From an uncultured Chitinophaga sp. (GTDB lineage: Bacteria > Bacteroidota > Bacteroidia > Chitinophagales > Chitinophagaceae), in contig NZ_CAMLHC010000036.1 in assembly GCF_946479755.1 (NCBI RefSeq), positions 15,932 through 79,931 on the forward strand: 64,000 nucleotides of DNA, written 5' to 3'. The notes beneath the pieces were generated by a model. That model had not been told where the DNA came from and searched no databases. It was given only the letters and a program-made list of their open reading frames with translations. The translations under genes were made by a program, and so were the position numbers. This document shows positions 28,775-38,798 of this stretch, in pieces. Each line of letters begins with the position of its first letter. The first letter of the stretch is position 1.

Positions 28775-30400
28775 ATGCAACATAAAAAATATTTTCTCAA
28801 ACCCAACGTGATCATTGAACCATTGATAGAAAAATGGTATGCCTGGACACACCTGATTTCTCCTGCTACGGCGGCCATGAATGTGGCAGGCCGCCATCTG
28901 AAAATCATGAATTCATATATACAGGCGCCGCAGATCCATGCGGCGGCAGTACTCAATCCCAAAATGCTGGGAGGACCTTTTATGGACTATAAAGGCGGTA
29001 GAGTGGAGGAAGTTAAACAGCTGCGGAAGGAAACCATGGAGCGCCAGGCGTCTTCCCTGGAGCTGGCAGCCGCTATCACCGAGTTGGATAAGATGCTGAA
29101 AGCACATGCAAAGGGGTACTCACTGGAATCGTTATACGAAAAAGTGCCCGATTTGCTGAAGGGGTATGTGGAACTGGTGTACGACCTGAATAACTACCCT
29201 TCTTTCCGGTTGTTTGAAACCCTGCTGTACCAGAGTGAGTTTTATAATAAAAAAGCGCAGAGCATTGCACTCTGGATCACTAACAATGATGACCGTCCCT
29301 TCTGCCTGAGTACGCCCCGCCTGGCAGACGAAACTATCCTGCACCTGGACATTCCATTCGATCATCCCGGTATTGATGCGTTGAGCAGGATGAAGAGGGA
29401 AGGCGGATCGATAGACGCGGTAGCCGCTTTACTGGGCGTGGCGGATGCCGACCGTCCGTTGTTTGACAGCTTTTTTACGGAAGAAAAGCATCCGCCGTAC
29501 CGTCAGTATAATGGTCCCAATGTAAGAATGCGTTACTTCGGTCATGCCTGCATCCTGATAGAAACGAAGGACGTCAGTATCCTGGTGGATCCGCTGATAA
29601 GCTACTACGGCTATGAATCCAGTGTGGCGCATTTCTCGGACATAGACCTTCCGGATACGATCGATTATGTACTGATCACTCATAATCACCAGGACCATAT
29701 CCTGTTTGAAACCCTGCTGCCGTTGCGCCATAAGATCAGGAATATTATCGTGCCGAGAACAACCACCGGCGCACTGCAGGATCCTAACCTGAAACTGGCG
29801 TTCAATAATATAGGCTTCCATCAGGTCACTGAAATTGATGTGCTGGAGAAAGTGCAGTTTGAAAATTGTGTCGTTACCGGCATTCCCTTTACCGGTGAAC
29901 ACAGTGATCTTAACATCCAGGCCAAAACCTGTTATCACATCGCTATCGACCAGTTTACATTTATGTTCGTGGCAGATTCAAGGATTATGGAGCCAAGGTT
30001 GTACGAACATGTACACCGGCAGACAGGCGATGTAGATGTGATTTTCCTCGGCATGGAATGCGATGGCGCCCCGTTGTCCTGGTTATACGGTCCCTTGCTG
30101 ACAGATGAGTTGCCCCGTGATAAAGACCAGTCTCGGCGATTGTCCGGTTCCAATTATGAGAAAGGGATGCACCTGGTAGATATCTTTCACCCAAAAGAAA
30201 CCTATGTGTATGCGATGGGACAGGAACCATGGCTTGAATTTATCAGCACGGTGAAATACACGGATGATTCAAACCCCATTGTCCAATCCAATATGTTGGT
30301 AGAGGAATGCAGGTACCGCGGCATTATTGCAGAACGACTATACGGAGAGAAGGAATTGTTGTACGGGCTAAAGAAAGAAGCCGTTGCCACACTGGCATAA
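28775..30400 (+). CDS. CmlA-type diiron beta-hydroxylase acting on PCP-bound amino acids
   Basis: This 541-residue protein has an N-terminal domain of about 240 residues and a C-terminal metallo-beta-lactamase fold with THNHQDH. The metal-ligand set is His303, His305, Asp307, His308, Glu375, Asp401 and His472. As I recall, CmlA of chloramphenicol biosynthesis (532 residues) uses His305, His307, Asp309, His310, Glu377, Asp403 and His480: the first six match at a constant offset of two, and overall length and two-domain layout agree. CmlA is an oxygen-dependent diiron monooxygenase that hydroxylates the beta carbon of a carrier-bound amino acid. The protein has no signal peptide, so it is cytoplasmic like the assembly line. 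Its target module here is not evident; Asn or the unassigned residue are more plausible than Ser or Thr. A plain hydrolase of the metallo-beta-lactamase superfamily is the alternative. Confidence 0.85.
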   Translation: MQHKKYFLKPNVIIEPLIEKWYAWTHLISPATAAMNVAGRHLKIMNSYIQAPQIHAAAVLNPKMLGGPFMDYKGGRVEEVKQLRKETMERQASSLELAAAITELDKMLKAHAKGYSLESLYEKVPDLLKGYVELVYDLNNYPSFRLFETLLYQSEFYNKKAQSIALWITNNDDRPFCLSTPRLADETILHLDIPFDHPGIDALSRMKREGGSIDAVAALLGVADADRPLFDSFFTEEKHPPYRQYNGPNVRMRYFGHACILIETKDVSILVDPLISYYGYESSVAHFSDIDLPDTIDYVLITHNHQDHILFETLLPLRHKIRNIIVPRTTTGALQDPNLKLAFNNIGFHQVTEIDVLEKVQFENCVVTGIPFTGEHSDLNIQAKTCYHIAIDQFTFMFVADSRIMEPRLYEHVHRQTGDVDVIFLGMECDGAPLSWLYGPLLTDELPRDKDQSRRLSGSNYEKGMHLVDIFHPKETYVYAMGQEPWLEFISTVKYTDDSNPIVQSNMLVEECRYRGIIAERLYGEKELLYGLKKEAVATLA

Positions 30401-30452
30401 CGGGCTGTCATAGCCTGTTTCTTGGTTTTATGTTATAAATTAATTAATTTGT

Positions 30453-32924
30453 ATGAATCCTAATTTAAAATTAATCCGCATGAAGTTAGTAGGTACGAGT
30501 GTACTGTTGATGCTGACCCTGATGTTGATGAAACCCGCCCAAGCCCAGGAAATAACCAATAATCGCCGTGTAGCAGGAAAGATTACAGATGAAAATAAGC
30601 AACCGCTCGAATTTGCGACAGTTGTGCTCTTCAAAGCGGCTGATTCCAGCATTGTGAAAACAGGATTGACAGAAGCCGGTGGCAAATTCCTCTTTGCTGA
30701 TGTCAGCAACGGGCAGTACTATGTACTGGGAACGTTTGTAGGGTTTACCAAACGTAAAAGTGAAGTATTCAGCATTACTGACGATAATCCATCCGTTGAA
30801 ACAGGCGTGATAACACTTACGGCTACATCCAAAACGCTCAAAAGAGTGGACATCGTAGCTGAAAAGCCACTGTTCGAAAGAAAGATAGACCGTGTGGTTA
30901 TGAACGTGTCCAACAGCAGTATCTCCACAGGGTCTACCGCCCTGGAGGTATTGCAGCGCGCGCCCGGCGTGGTGGTTGACCAGAACGACAAAATCCTGAT
31001 GAAGGGGAAAAGCGGCGTGTTGGTGCTGCTTGACGGTAAACCGACCTATATGAGCGCCGGCGACCTGGCCAATGTACTCCGTAGCATGCAAAGCTCGCAG
31101 ATCGAGTCCATTGAACTGATCACCAACCCTCCTGCAAAATATGATGCCGCCGGAAACTCCGGTATTATCAATATTAAAACGGTCAGAAGCAAAAGTGCCG
31201 GCACCAACGGCAGCTTTTCAGCAGGTATCAACTACTGGGACCGCCTGCGGGAATATGCGAGCATCAACCTGAACCATCGCAGCGGGAAGTTCAATATCTT
31301 CGGAAACTACAGCTACAGCGGTGGAAAAAGAGATAATCATATCATGATCGACCGTGTAGCGAAAGGTACGCCCGATACCTATTTTTCACAGGATAATCAT
31401 ATTCTCCGCGCTTTCAGTAACAACTACATGAAAGCCGGCGCTGATTATTTTATCAATAAAAACAATACGATCGGTGTTCTTGTTACAGGTTACTTTAATA
31501 ATTCGCAGGCCGATGGCAATGCCCATACCTTAATAGGTACGGGTATAGGGAAGTATGATTCCGCGTTGAAAGCAGCTATGGACTCAAAGGAACATTTCAG
31601 TAATCTCTCCTATAACGTGAACTATAAAGCGAGGCTGGACAGTAACGGACAGGAACTGACAGCGGACCTCGACTACTCACGCCTGAACGGAAAAGAGGTG
31701 AGCATCTATAATAATACCTTCTATGACCTGGCCGGAAAACCATTACAGCCCACTCTTGTAACAAGGAACATGACACCGACCACAGTAGAGATCAAAGCGT
31801 TTAAAGCGGACTACCTGCTGCCTATGGCCCATAAGCTGAAATTTGAGGCCGGTATCAAAAGCAGTTGGGTAAAAACCGACAATAATTTCGCTGCCGAACA
31901 ACGGGTGGGAGAGGTCTGGAAAGACAGGGAAAACCAGAGTAACCATTTTATCTATGATGAAAATGTAAATGCCGCTTACGTTAACTTCAACAAAGAGTTC
32001 AGGTCTACTTCAGTGCAGGCAGGATTAAGGGTCGAGAATACCAGTTCAAAAGGAAATTCCCTGACCACTGGCGACATTGTAAAAAGAAATTATACCGACT
32101 TCTTTCCCAGTGTTTTTATCCGTCAGCAGATCACCAAAAAACATATATTGAGCGCTTCCTTCAGCCGGCGTATCGACAGACCGGATTATGCCAGCCTGAA
32201 CCCATTTGTATATTACCTGGACCAATATACCTATCAGAAAGGTAATCCTTTCCTGAATCCACAGTATACCAACAACTTTGAACTGAGCTATACTTTGATG
32301 GATAAATACAATCTTACCCTGAGCTATAGTAAGACCAGGAACGTGATGACGGAGACCATCCTGCCTGATACCGCTACAAAAGGGTTTTACCAGATGTATC
32401 AAAACCTGGACAATCAATACTATTACGGATTAAGCATCAGCGTGCCTGTGAGGCCGTTTAAGTGGTGGAGTATCGATAATAACTTCGACGTTTATAACCT
32501 GCAGTTTAATGTTTACAACCTGGATGGAGCCCGGCTGGCTTCCAATCAGACCTCCTGGCAGTTTAAAACCAACAACAGCTTCGACTTTGGCCACGACTTC
32601 AGGGGAGAGCTCAGCTTTAACTACCGCTCCGCTGCCAACTACGGTGTAATAAAATCCGGTGAGCAGTATAGCTTCGATATGGGGCTCAGTAAATCTTTTC
32701 TGAAGAATAAATATAACATCAAGTTTGCCATCAGTGATTTGTTCAACACTTTTGAAACCAACCTGCAAAGCGCTTATCCCGGATTTGATTACCGTTTGTA
32801 TCAGAAGCTGGACAGCCGGCGGGCGAAGTTGACCTTTACTTACCGTTTCGGCAATAAAGAAGTGAAACCTGCAAGAAGACATACTTCCGGTACAGAAGCG
32901 GAACAAAGCAGGCTGAAAGACTAA
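30453..32924 (+). CDS. TonB-dependent outer-membrane beta-barrel receptor
   Basis: This 823-residue protein has a signal peptide, a carboxypeptidase-regulatory-like domain (about 37-115), a plug region (about 120-225, including the VLVLLDGKPTYMS stretch) and a long beta-barrel of the family often called outer membrane beta-barrel protein 3. The first ATG is at 30453; a second at 30480 would give a more standard signal peptide. It lies 52 bases after the hydroxylase, in the same direction, and is followed by a strong terminator. It could import a metal-peptide complex if the product is a siderophore, or be involved in passage of the product across the outer membrane. It has no STN domain and no adjacent sigma/FecR pair. 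Confidence 0.88.
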   Translation: MNPNLKLIRMKLVGTSVLLMLTLMLMKPAQAQEITNNRRVAGKITDENKQPLEFATVVLFKAADSSIVKTGLTEAGGKFLFADVSNGQYYVLGTFVGFTKRKSEVFSITDDNPSVETGVITLTATSKTLKRVDIVAEKPLFERKIDRVVMNVSNSSISTGSTALEVLQRAPGVVVDQNDKILMKGKSGVLVLLDGKPTYMSAGDLANVLRSMQSSQIESIELITNPPAKYDAAGNSGIINIKTVRSKSAGTNGSFSAGINYWDRLREYASINLNHRSGKFNIFGNYSYSGGKRDNHIMIDRVAKGTPDTYFSQDNHILRAFSNNYMKAGADYFINKNNTIGVLVTGYFNNSQADGNAHTLIGTGIGKYDSALKAAMDSKEHFSNLSYNVNYKARLDSNGQELTADLDYSRLNGKEVSIYNNTFYDLAGKPLQPTLVTRNMTPTTVEIKAFKADYLLPMAHKLKFEAGIKSSWVKTDNNFAAEQRVGEVWKDRENQSNHFIYDENVNAAYVNFNKEFRSTSVQAGLRVENTSSKGNSLTTGDIVKRNYTDFFPSVFIRQQITKKHILSASFSRRIDRPDYASLNPFVYYLDQYTYQKGNPFLNPQYTNNFELSYTLMDKYNLTLSYSKTRNVMTETILPDTATKGFYQMYQNLDNQYYYGLSISVPVRPFKWWSIDNNFDVYNLQFNVYNLDGARLASNQTSWQFKTNNSFDFGHDFRGELSFNYRSAANYGVIKSGEQYSFDMGLSKSFLKNKYNIKFAISDLFNTFETNLQSAYPGFDYRLYQKLDSRRAKLTFTYRFGNKEVKPARRHTSGTEAEQSRLKD

Positions 32925-32974
32925 AGGAGAAAATAATATCGTTAAACGGAATCCGGAAAGATTGCCGGTCGCTT

Positions 32975-33006
32975 AAACCCCTGCGCACGTCGCAGGGGTT
33001 TTTTGT
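32975..33006 (+). terminator. Rho-independent terminator of the NRPS operon
   Basis: A perfect 11-base-pair stem (32975-32985 with 32991-33001) encloses a CACGT loop and runs into a T-rich tract. It lies 51 bases after the stop of the receptor gene and ends the run of ten cotranscribed genes. Confidence 0.9.
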
Positions 33007-33077
33007 TTTTGACATCTATCTTTTTTTCATGAGGTTGATCTGTTGGTTATTTGTTTTTTACAATTCCAGAATTATAA

Positions 33078-33092
33078 TTGTCAGTATGACAA
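33078..33092. promoter_or_regulatory. palindrome TTGTCA-GTA-TGACAA, possible operator of the esterase gene
   Basis: A perfect inverted repeat with 6-base arms and a 3-base centre lies 71 bases before the esterase start. The TTG of its left arm is 19 bases upstream of TTATTTTG (33100-33107), one mismatch from the Bacteroidota -7 element TAnnTTTG, so a bound protein would overlap the -33 region. The same TTGTC-N5-GACAA layout occurs at 44000-44014. The regulator is unknown. Confidence 0.45.
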
Positions 33093-33153
33093 AAATAATT
33101 TATTTTGGTTTCGCGAATATGAAATGCCTTTACCTATTGCTGCACCCTGATAA

Positions 33154-34062
<909 letters not shown>

Positions 34063-34096
34063 CGGTGTCAACGATGGTTCTTTTGTGGATAGCACC

Positions 34097-34122
34097 GGGA
34101 ATGCTTCGCCGGAAGCATTCCC
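34097..34122. terminator. hairpin between convergent esterase and GH74 genes
   Basis: An 11-base-pair perfect stem (34097-34107 with 34112-34122) with a GCCG loop lies in the 79-base gap between the two convergent stop codons. It lacks a strong T tract on either side, so it is a probable rather than certain bidirectional terminator. Confidence 0.55.
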
Positions 34123-34141
34123 AATGTTGGTGACATATTTG

Positions 34142-36571
34142 TCAATGTATGATTAATTTTTTGGTGATGCTACCTGTTTTCGAATCTATCCTCACCAGGT
34201 AAAAGCCTGGTTTCAGCCCCGAATCGATCTCTGTCTTTTTACCGCCAATGGCTTTCTTTTCATAGAGCATTCTGCCCTGGCTGTCGCAGATGCTGATGAT
34301 CACATTGTCCGAAACCTCCGGAAGGATAACAGTAAACCTGCCTGCATCCGCCGGATTGGGATATAGGCTAACAGCATCCTCATGTACGTTGTCTTTCGGC
34401 AATACTTCGTGCTGTTGTTCTTTCAGCTGGGCAGGATCTCCGTAGACAATACCTCTGCCGGCGGTGCTCATATACACTCTTCCGAAGACATTCATATCTC
34501 CCTGCACGAATTGTCCGTTACCCGGACCGCCATATTCATGCGCATCATCGTTTACCCGGACCCACGAAACAGCCTGGTCTGTTGAGCGGTAAACACCGCG
34601 GATATTGTTAATGGTGCCCCAGATGTAAATCGCAGGATAGTTTGCGCCAGGTGCAGCCGCCCCAAAGCCAACAGCACCGCAGTTGCTGATACCGCTGATG
34701 GTAGAAAATGTCTGCGCTGAGTTGGTGGAACGTGCCAGTCCGCCATTGTTCAAAGCGATCCACACATGACCTTCCCTTCCGGGCGCCAGCCGGATGATTT
34801 TGGATCCACCGCCGGCAACGGAACCCGCCTGGGAAAAGGATGATCCGCCGTTGGTACTCACCATTACGGCACCGCTGCCGGGATTGTATGCGTAAAACTT
34901 ATTGGAATTGACAGGATCGCCCACTGGCCGTGCTTCGCTGAAACTTAAACCATTGACCGTAGACCAGGAGGATCCGTTGTTGGTGGACCGGTAAGTGGTG
35001 GAAGACTCCTTCGGGGCATGTAAAACGGTATTGCCATTGGCTGATAATGCCACCTGTCCCTGCGTGCCGTTCATGCTGTTTTGGGTCCAGGTTAATCCCA
35101 TATCGTTGGAATAATACATAGCGTTTCCGACACGAACAAGTTTGCTGGTATTTTGCGCAGCTACAGCTAATCCGGTGGTAGTACCCATTTGTGGGTTATG
35201 GATGGGTGCGTATTGACTAACATTGTTGGCGTGCCTGAATCCGTCATAGTCGCCAATAACGGATACCACCGGGCCATTGTGGATACTTTCCAGGCCGAGT
35301 GGCACGGTTTCCTCCAGTCCTTTTACTGCAAATCGCCAGGTACCGCTGGTGCTGATGTTATTATTTACAAAAATGCCATTGCCTGACGTGACCCAAACCC
35401 TTTCTGCGTTGAAAGGATCGAATTCAATGGAGCCCGCCCAGTGGATAGCATGCCCGCTAACCCAGGTGATGCCATCAGGATCCATGGTAAAGCCACGGTC
35501 TACCACGTCTGCCCAGCTTGCGCCACCGTTTGTACTCAGAAACAACCTGTCGCCCCAGGCGCCATTTTGGTTCATATAAGTGTTGATAGTGGAGGCTACA
35601 ACCCGGTTGGGATTATTGGGGTCAACGCTGATCCCTCCGAATGCCCTGTTGAAACCGGCAGGGGTGATGTTGGTCCAGGCGCCGGTGGAAATATTGTACT
35701 TCCGGATCTCTCCGTTATCCATAGGCTCCGGTTGGGACCAGTGCGCATGCGGTCCCGCACCGTTGGCATAAGTGATATAAAGATTCCCGTTGCCTGCCAA
35801 AGCTGCACGATGTGGCATAAACGTGGTGGTGGCGCCGGAGACAGCCGTAAAAGACTGTCCGCCATTATCGCTGCGGTACAGGTTCGTACTTCCGCTGCGG
35901 GATACGCCAACAATGATCCTTTGGGTAACACCGCCGGAAACACTGCTTCCGTCTAAAACCACAAAACTGATCCCGTTTTCATTGGGCGTGGTGGTTACAT
36001 TCAGTGCGTTTAACCTGTTCCAGGTGGCGCCGGCGTCGGTACTTCTGAACAATCCGTTCCATCGGGTGCCGCAGTACAGGACGTTGCTGTTATTGGGGTC
36101 TACTACCAGCTTTTCGCCGGTTTGCCGTCCCATACCATTGCCATGGGCCTTGAATTGTGAGCTCACATCCGTAACGGTAAAGGTATTGCCATAATCGTCC
36201 GATCGGAGAATGGCCGTTTTCCCGTTGTTAAAATAAGAGATCCCCACCAGCATATAAACCCGGTTGGGCAGCCGGGGATCTGTTGCCAGCGACTCCACGC
36301 CGAGGTAGCCGACTTCGTTATCCGATACCCAATCTAACAGCGGGACCCAGCCCGAAGTGGCAGCGTTCCAGCGATAGGCCCCGCCTACATCTGTACGGGC
36401 ATATACCAGGTTTTGTTCGGTTTTGGAGGGAATGATCGCGGAAACAAACCCGCCGCCACCAATGGCTACATTCTTCCAGGCATAACCGGCTGCATTTTGA
36501 GCCTTCAGCCCGTAGCCCTGAAACAGCATCAACACGATAGGTAAACAGAGAAGGGCATGCGCCTTTTTCAT
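34142..36571 (-). CDS. secreted GH74 xyloglucanase-like protein with T9SS sorting domain
   Basis: I place the start at 36571, where KKAHALLCLPIVLMLFQGYGLKA gives a normal signal peptide; the frame stays open to an upstream ATG at 36661. The mature protein is a double beta-propeller of the sialidase-like BNR type, with repeated SxDxGxTW-like turns. TDVGGAYRW near residue 60 and GDYDGFRH in the second propeller match the two acidic catalytic sites of GH74 endo-xyloglucanases. The last 75 residues (from about VSLYPNPADAG to KKLIIH) form a type A C-terminal sorting domain for type IX secretion, so the enzyme should be on the cell surface or released. It follows the SusC/SusD pair on the same strand and would cut xyloglucan outside the cell for the SusCD complex to import. 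Confidence 0.88.
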   Translation of the reverse strand: MKKAHALLCLPIVLMLFQGYGLKAQNAAGYAWKNVAIGGGGFVSAIIPSKTEQNLVYARTDVGGAYRWNAATSGWVPLLDWVSDNEVGYLGVESLATDPRLPNRVYMLVGISYFNNGKTAILRSDDYGNTFTVTDVSSQFKAHGNGMGRQTGEKLVVDPNNSNVLYCGTRWNGLFRSTDAGATWNRLNALNVTTTPNENGISFVVLDGSSVSGGVTQRIIVGVSRSGSTNLYRSDNGGQSFTAVSGATTTFMPHRAALAGNGNLYITYANGAGPHAHWSQPEPMDNGEIRKYNISTGAWTNITPAGFNRAFGGISVDPNNPNRVVASTINTYMNQNGAWGDRLFLSTNGGASWADVVDRGFTMDPDGITWVSGHAIHWAGSIEFDPFNAERVWVTSGNGIFVNNNISTSGTWRFAVKGLEETVPLGLESIHNGPVVSVIGDYDGFRHANNVSQYAPIHNPQMGTTTGLAVAAQNTSKLVRVGNAMYYSNDMGLTWTQNSMNGTQGQVALSANGNTVLHAPKESSTTYRSTNNGSSWSTVNGLSFSEARPVGDPVNSNKFYAYNPGSGAVMVSTNGGSSFSQAGSVAGGGSKIIRLAPGREGHVWIALNNGGLARSTNSAQTFSTISGISNCGAVGFGAAAPGANYPAIYIWGTINNIRGVYRSTDQAVSWVRVNDDAHEYGGPGNGQFVQGDMNVFGRVYMSTAGRGIVYGDPAQLKEQQHEVLPKDNVHEDAVSLYPNPADAGRFTVILPEVSDNVIISICDSQGRMLYEKKAIGGKKTEIDSGLKPGFYLVRIDSKTGSITKKLIIH

Positions 36572-36939
36572 GAACGGAAGTACCCCGAAGGACGTACAAA
36601 GTCTGAAAACAAAAAGCGGTGTAACTTTTTGTTTAAATGGTGTCAGTAATCTGGTTTTCATAAAGGTGAAGTGGTTTAGGTAAATCAGGCTTCCATCGTC
36701 TATTGATCCAAAGCCTTATAATTACGCCCGTACAAGGCGCCGCCTCATTGGTTGCAACAGTATTGTTGTGTTTGGGCAATAATGCCGGCTACAGAGGCGG
36801 GAGCCACCAGGCGTTTTTCATAACGGGAAATCATTCTGTCGATTGAATGGGCTAAAACTAGGAAAATCTTCTTTGCGGCAGGGGGCTCAAATGTTGCAGA
36901 TGATGTGTGGAAATGTTGCAGGTGCGCTTATTGACCACA
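36572..36939. other. intergenic region between SusD and GH74 genes
   Basis: This stretch of roughly 370 bases should hold the GH74 promoter on the minus strand. It contains CAACA-GTAT-TGTTG (36755-36768) and a direct repeat AAATGTTGCAG at 36889-36899 and 36911-36921, 22 bases apart. I see no convincing gene in it. Confidence 0.5.
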
Positions 36940-36972
36940 AAAGAAGTTGCAGGAAACTCCTGCAGCTTCTTT
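36940..36972 (-). terminator. terminator hairpin downstream of SusD gene
   Basis: A 15-base-pair stem with one G-T type mismatch (36940-36954 with 36958-36972) and a 3-base AAC loop begins 18 bases after the SusD stop on the minus strand. It is followed on that strand by a short T-rich run. It would partly separate the SusCD transcript from GH74. Confidence 0.7.
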
Positions 36973-36989
36973 CGTGGCTGTAGCCCTCC

Positions 36990-38774
36990 TCAGTATCCGG
37001 GGTTCTGCACGATCCTGGGGTTCCGGTCTATGACATCCTGTGGTACCGGGTTTAAGTACATTTTCCGGGTAAATACATGCGGGTGGTTCAGCGGCACAAT
37101 GTCGTATTTCCACACACCTGTGTTGTTGTTGGGTACCGTGTTGCTGATTTTCATGGCGTGTTTGTCCACATTCATCACGGTATTGGCGGTTTTCCAGCGA
37201 ATGATATCATAAAAGCGTTTGTTCTCAAAACAAAGCTCTACTCTTCTTTCGTGATGGATAGCTGTCCGCATTTCTGCTTGTGACAGCCCGGGGGCAAGGT
37301 CAGGCAGGCCGGCCCTCTTACGGACCTGGTTGATCGCTGCATACACGGAGGCGTCCGGGCCGGTGGCTTCGTTTTGTGCTTCTGCGTATCCCAGTAGTAC
37401 TTCTGCGTAACGGTAATAAATGAAGTTGGCGCCGCTCACAGCGCCGCCGCCGGGCCGTACCAGCGGGTTGAGCCGCTTCTTAAAGTAGTATCCCGTGTTA
37501 CTGACGTCATCTGTTCCAAAGTCGATCTGGTTTTTTGACGGACGCACTTTGTCAATGCGGGTGTATATGGTATCGCCTTTGTCCATCCATGTCATTTTAT
37601 AGGGAGCGCCGTCATATACGATCCAGTCATAAAATCGCTTCTCCCGTCCAATGTAGGGGTGCTGTGGATCATAACCGGAGGCAGGGTCAGTGATGGATTT
37701 TCCGTTAGCCATAAAAAACTGGTCCACCAGCTCCTGGGTAGGGCAGTAGTTGCCCCAGGTGTAGTAGGCGCCGTTGATCCATACGGGGCCGCCATATTGT
37801 TCGAAAGAAGAGCCCATCGTATTAGCTACTACCTGCCTGTCCCACACCACTTCTGAATGATATTCGTTGGCTTCATACCAGATGGCGGACGGATCGGGAA
37901 ACAGCTCATAGGCCCTGCCGTTGCCGTACTGGTCAATGAACTGTTTGAAAGAAGCGGCGGCTTGGGCCCACCGTTGTGCATCGTAGTTATTGTAGCCGGC
38001 CACCTTATGCGGGTCGTTGCCCGCGGCAGGCTGTGCGTCGTTGAAAGCGGGGCTGGCAGCATAGAGCTCCACCCATCCCTTCAGTGCGAGGGCAGCGCCC
38101 AAGGTGGCCCTGCCGGCGTTAGCATCGCCCTTGTTGTATTTGGGGGGAAGGTGACCATCTTTTACGATGGAATCCAGCTGTGAAGTAATAAAACCCACGG
38201 TTTCCGCGAAGGTACTTCTTGGCGTATAAATGGCGGCGCTGTCCATTGTCCGCCTTTCAGCGGGCGCGGTGATAATCGGCAGTCCGCCAATATGCATCCA
38301 CAACTCGCTGTAAAAAAAAGCACGGATGAAACGGGCTTCGTCAAGCCGTTTGTTCAGCCATTCGGGAGAGAAATTTTTTGCGTTGTTACGCACCGCTGTA
38401 ATGAACGTATTGCATTTGCGGATATTGGTGAAGATGGTGGGCCAGTTGGTCAGGTCGCCGGAACCGGTGATGCCGCCCCATATCGTATAGTCGTTGGAGG
38501 AGGCCTCCGCAATGCCCTGCTTCCAGTTATAGGACGTATAGTAAAAGCCTGCGTCGTTGTCGTCGGTAAAGTTGTCCAGGTTTTCCGGCTGGTTCCAGTA
38601 GTTGGGCAATGCGCTGTAGATATCGTTGAGGAAAAGGTCGGCATTACCTTCGGAGCTCCACTGGAGGTCGTCGGTGAGTTTGGTCTTGTCGGTGTTCTCC
38701 AGGAAATCCTTTTTGCACGACAAGATGGTGAGCAACAATATGGCCACGGGCAAAAGAGTGATATATCGCTTCAT
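36990..38774 (-). CDS. SusD/RagB-family nutrient-binding lipoprotein
   Basis: This 594-residue protein has a lipoprotein signal with the lipobox LLTILSC (Cys20), then the helical SusD fold. The C-terminal region has the usual HHERRVELCFENKRFYDIIRW element and ends RIVQNPGY. SusD proteins sit on the outer leaflet of the outer membrane as a lid over the SusC channel and bind oligosaccharides. Its start is 24 bases after the SusC stop on the same strand. Given the GH74 enzyme downstream, xyloglucan oligosaccharides are the likely ligand. Confidence 0.95.
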   Translation of the reverse strand: MKRYITLLPVAILLLTILSCKKDFLENTDKTKLTDDLQWSSEGNADLFLNDIYSALPNYWNQPENLDNFTDDNDAGFYYTSYNWKQGIAEASSNDYTIWGGITGSGDLTNWPTIFTNIRKCNTFITAVRNNAKNFSPEWLNKRLDEARFIRAFFYSELWMHIGGLPIITAPAERRTMDSAAIYTPRSTFAETVGFITSQLDSIVKDGHLPPKYNKGDANAGRATLGAALALKGWVELYAASPAFNDAQPAAGNDPHKVAGYNNYDAQRWAQAAASFKQFIDQYGNGRAYELFPDPSAIWYEANEYHSEVVWDRQVVANTMGSSFEQYGGPVWINGAYYTWGNYCPTQELVDQFFMANGKSITDPASGYDPQHPYIGREKRFYDWIVYDGAPYKMTWMDKGDTIYTRIDKVRPSKNQIDFGTDDVSNTGYYFKKRLNPLVRPGGGAVSGANFIYYRYAEVLLGYAEAQNEATGPDASVYAAINQVRKRAGLPDLAPGLSQAEMRTAIHHERRVELCFENKRFYDIIRWKTANTVMNVDKHAMKISNTVPNNNTGVWKYDIVPLNHPHVFTRKMYLNPVPQDVIDRNPRIVQNPGY

Positions 38775-38798
38775 GATAGTTTGTTTGACGGGATGAAA

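Noticed and set aside
28775..30400. Metallo-beta-lactamase or lactonase for resistance or quorum quenching
   Set aside because: The two-domain layout and the ligand set with Glu375 and His472 match CmlA better than hydrolases of the superfamily.
36907..37212. Small plus-strand gene downstream of SusD
   Set aside because: It overlaps the SusD gene antisense and its terminator, and has no recognisable features.
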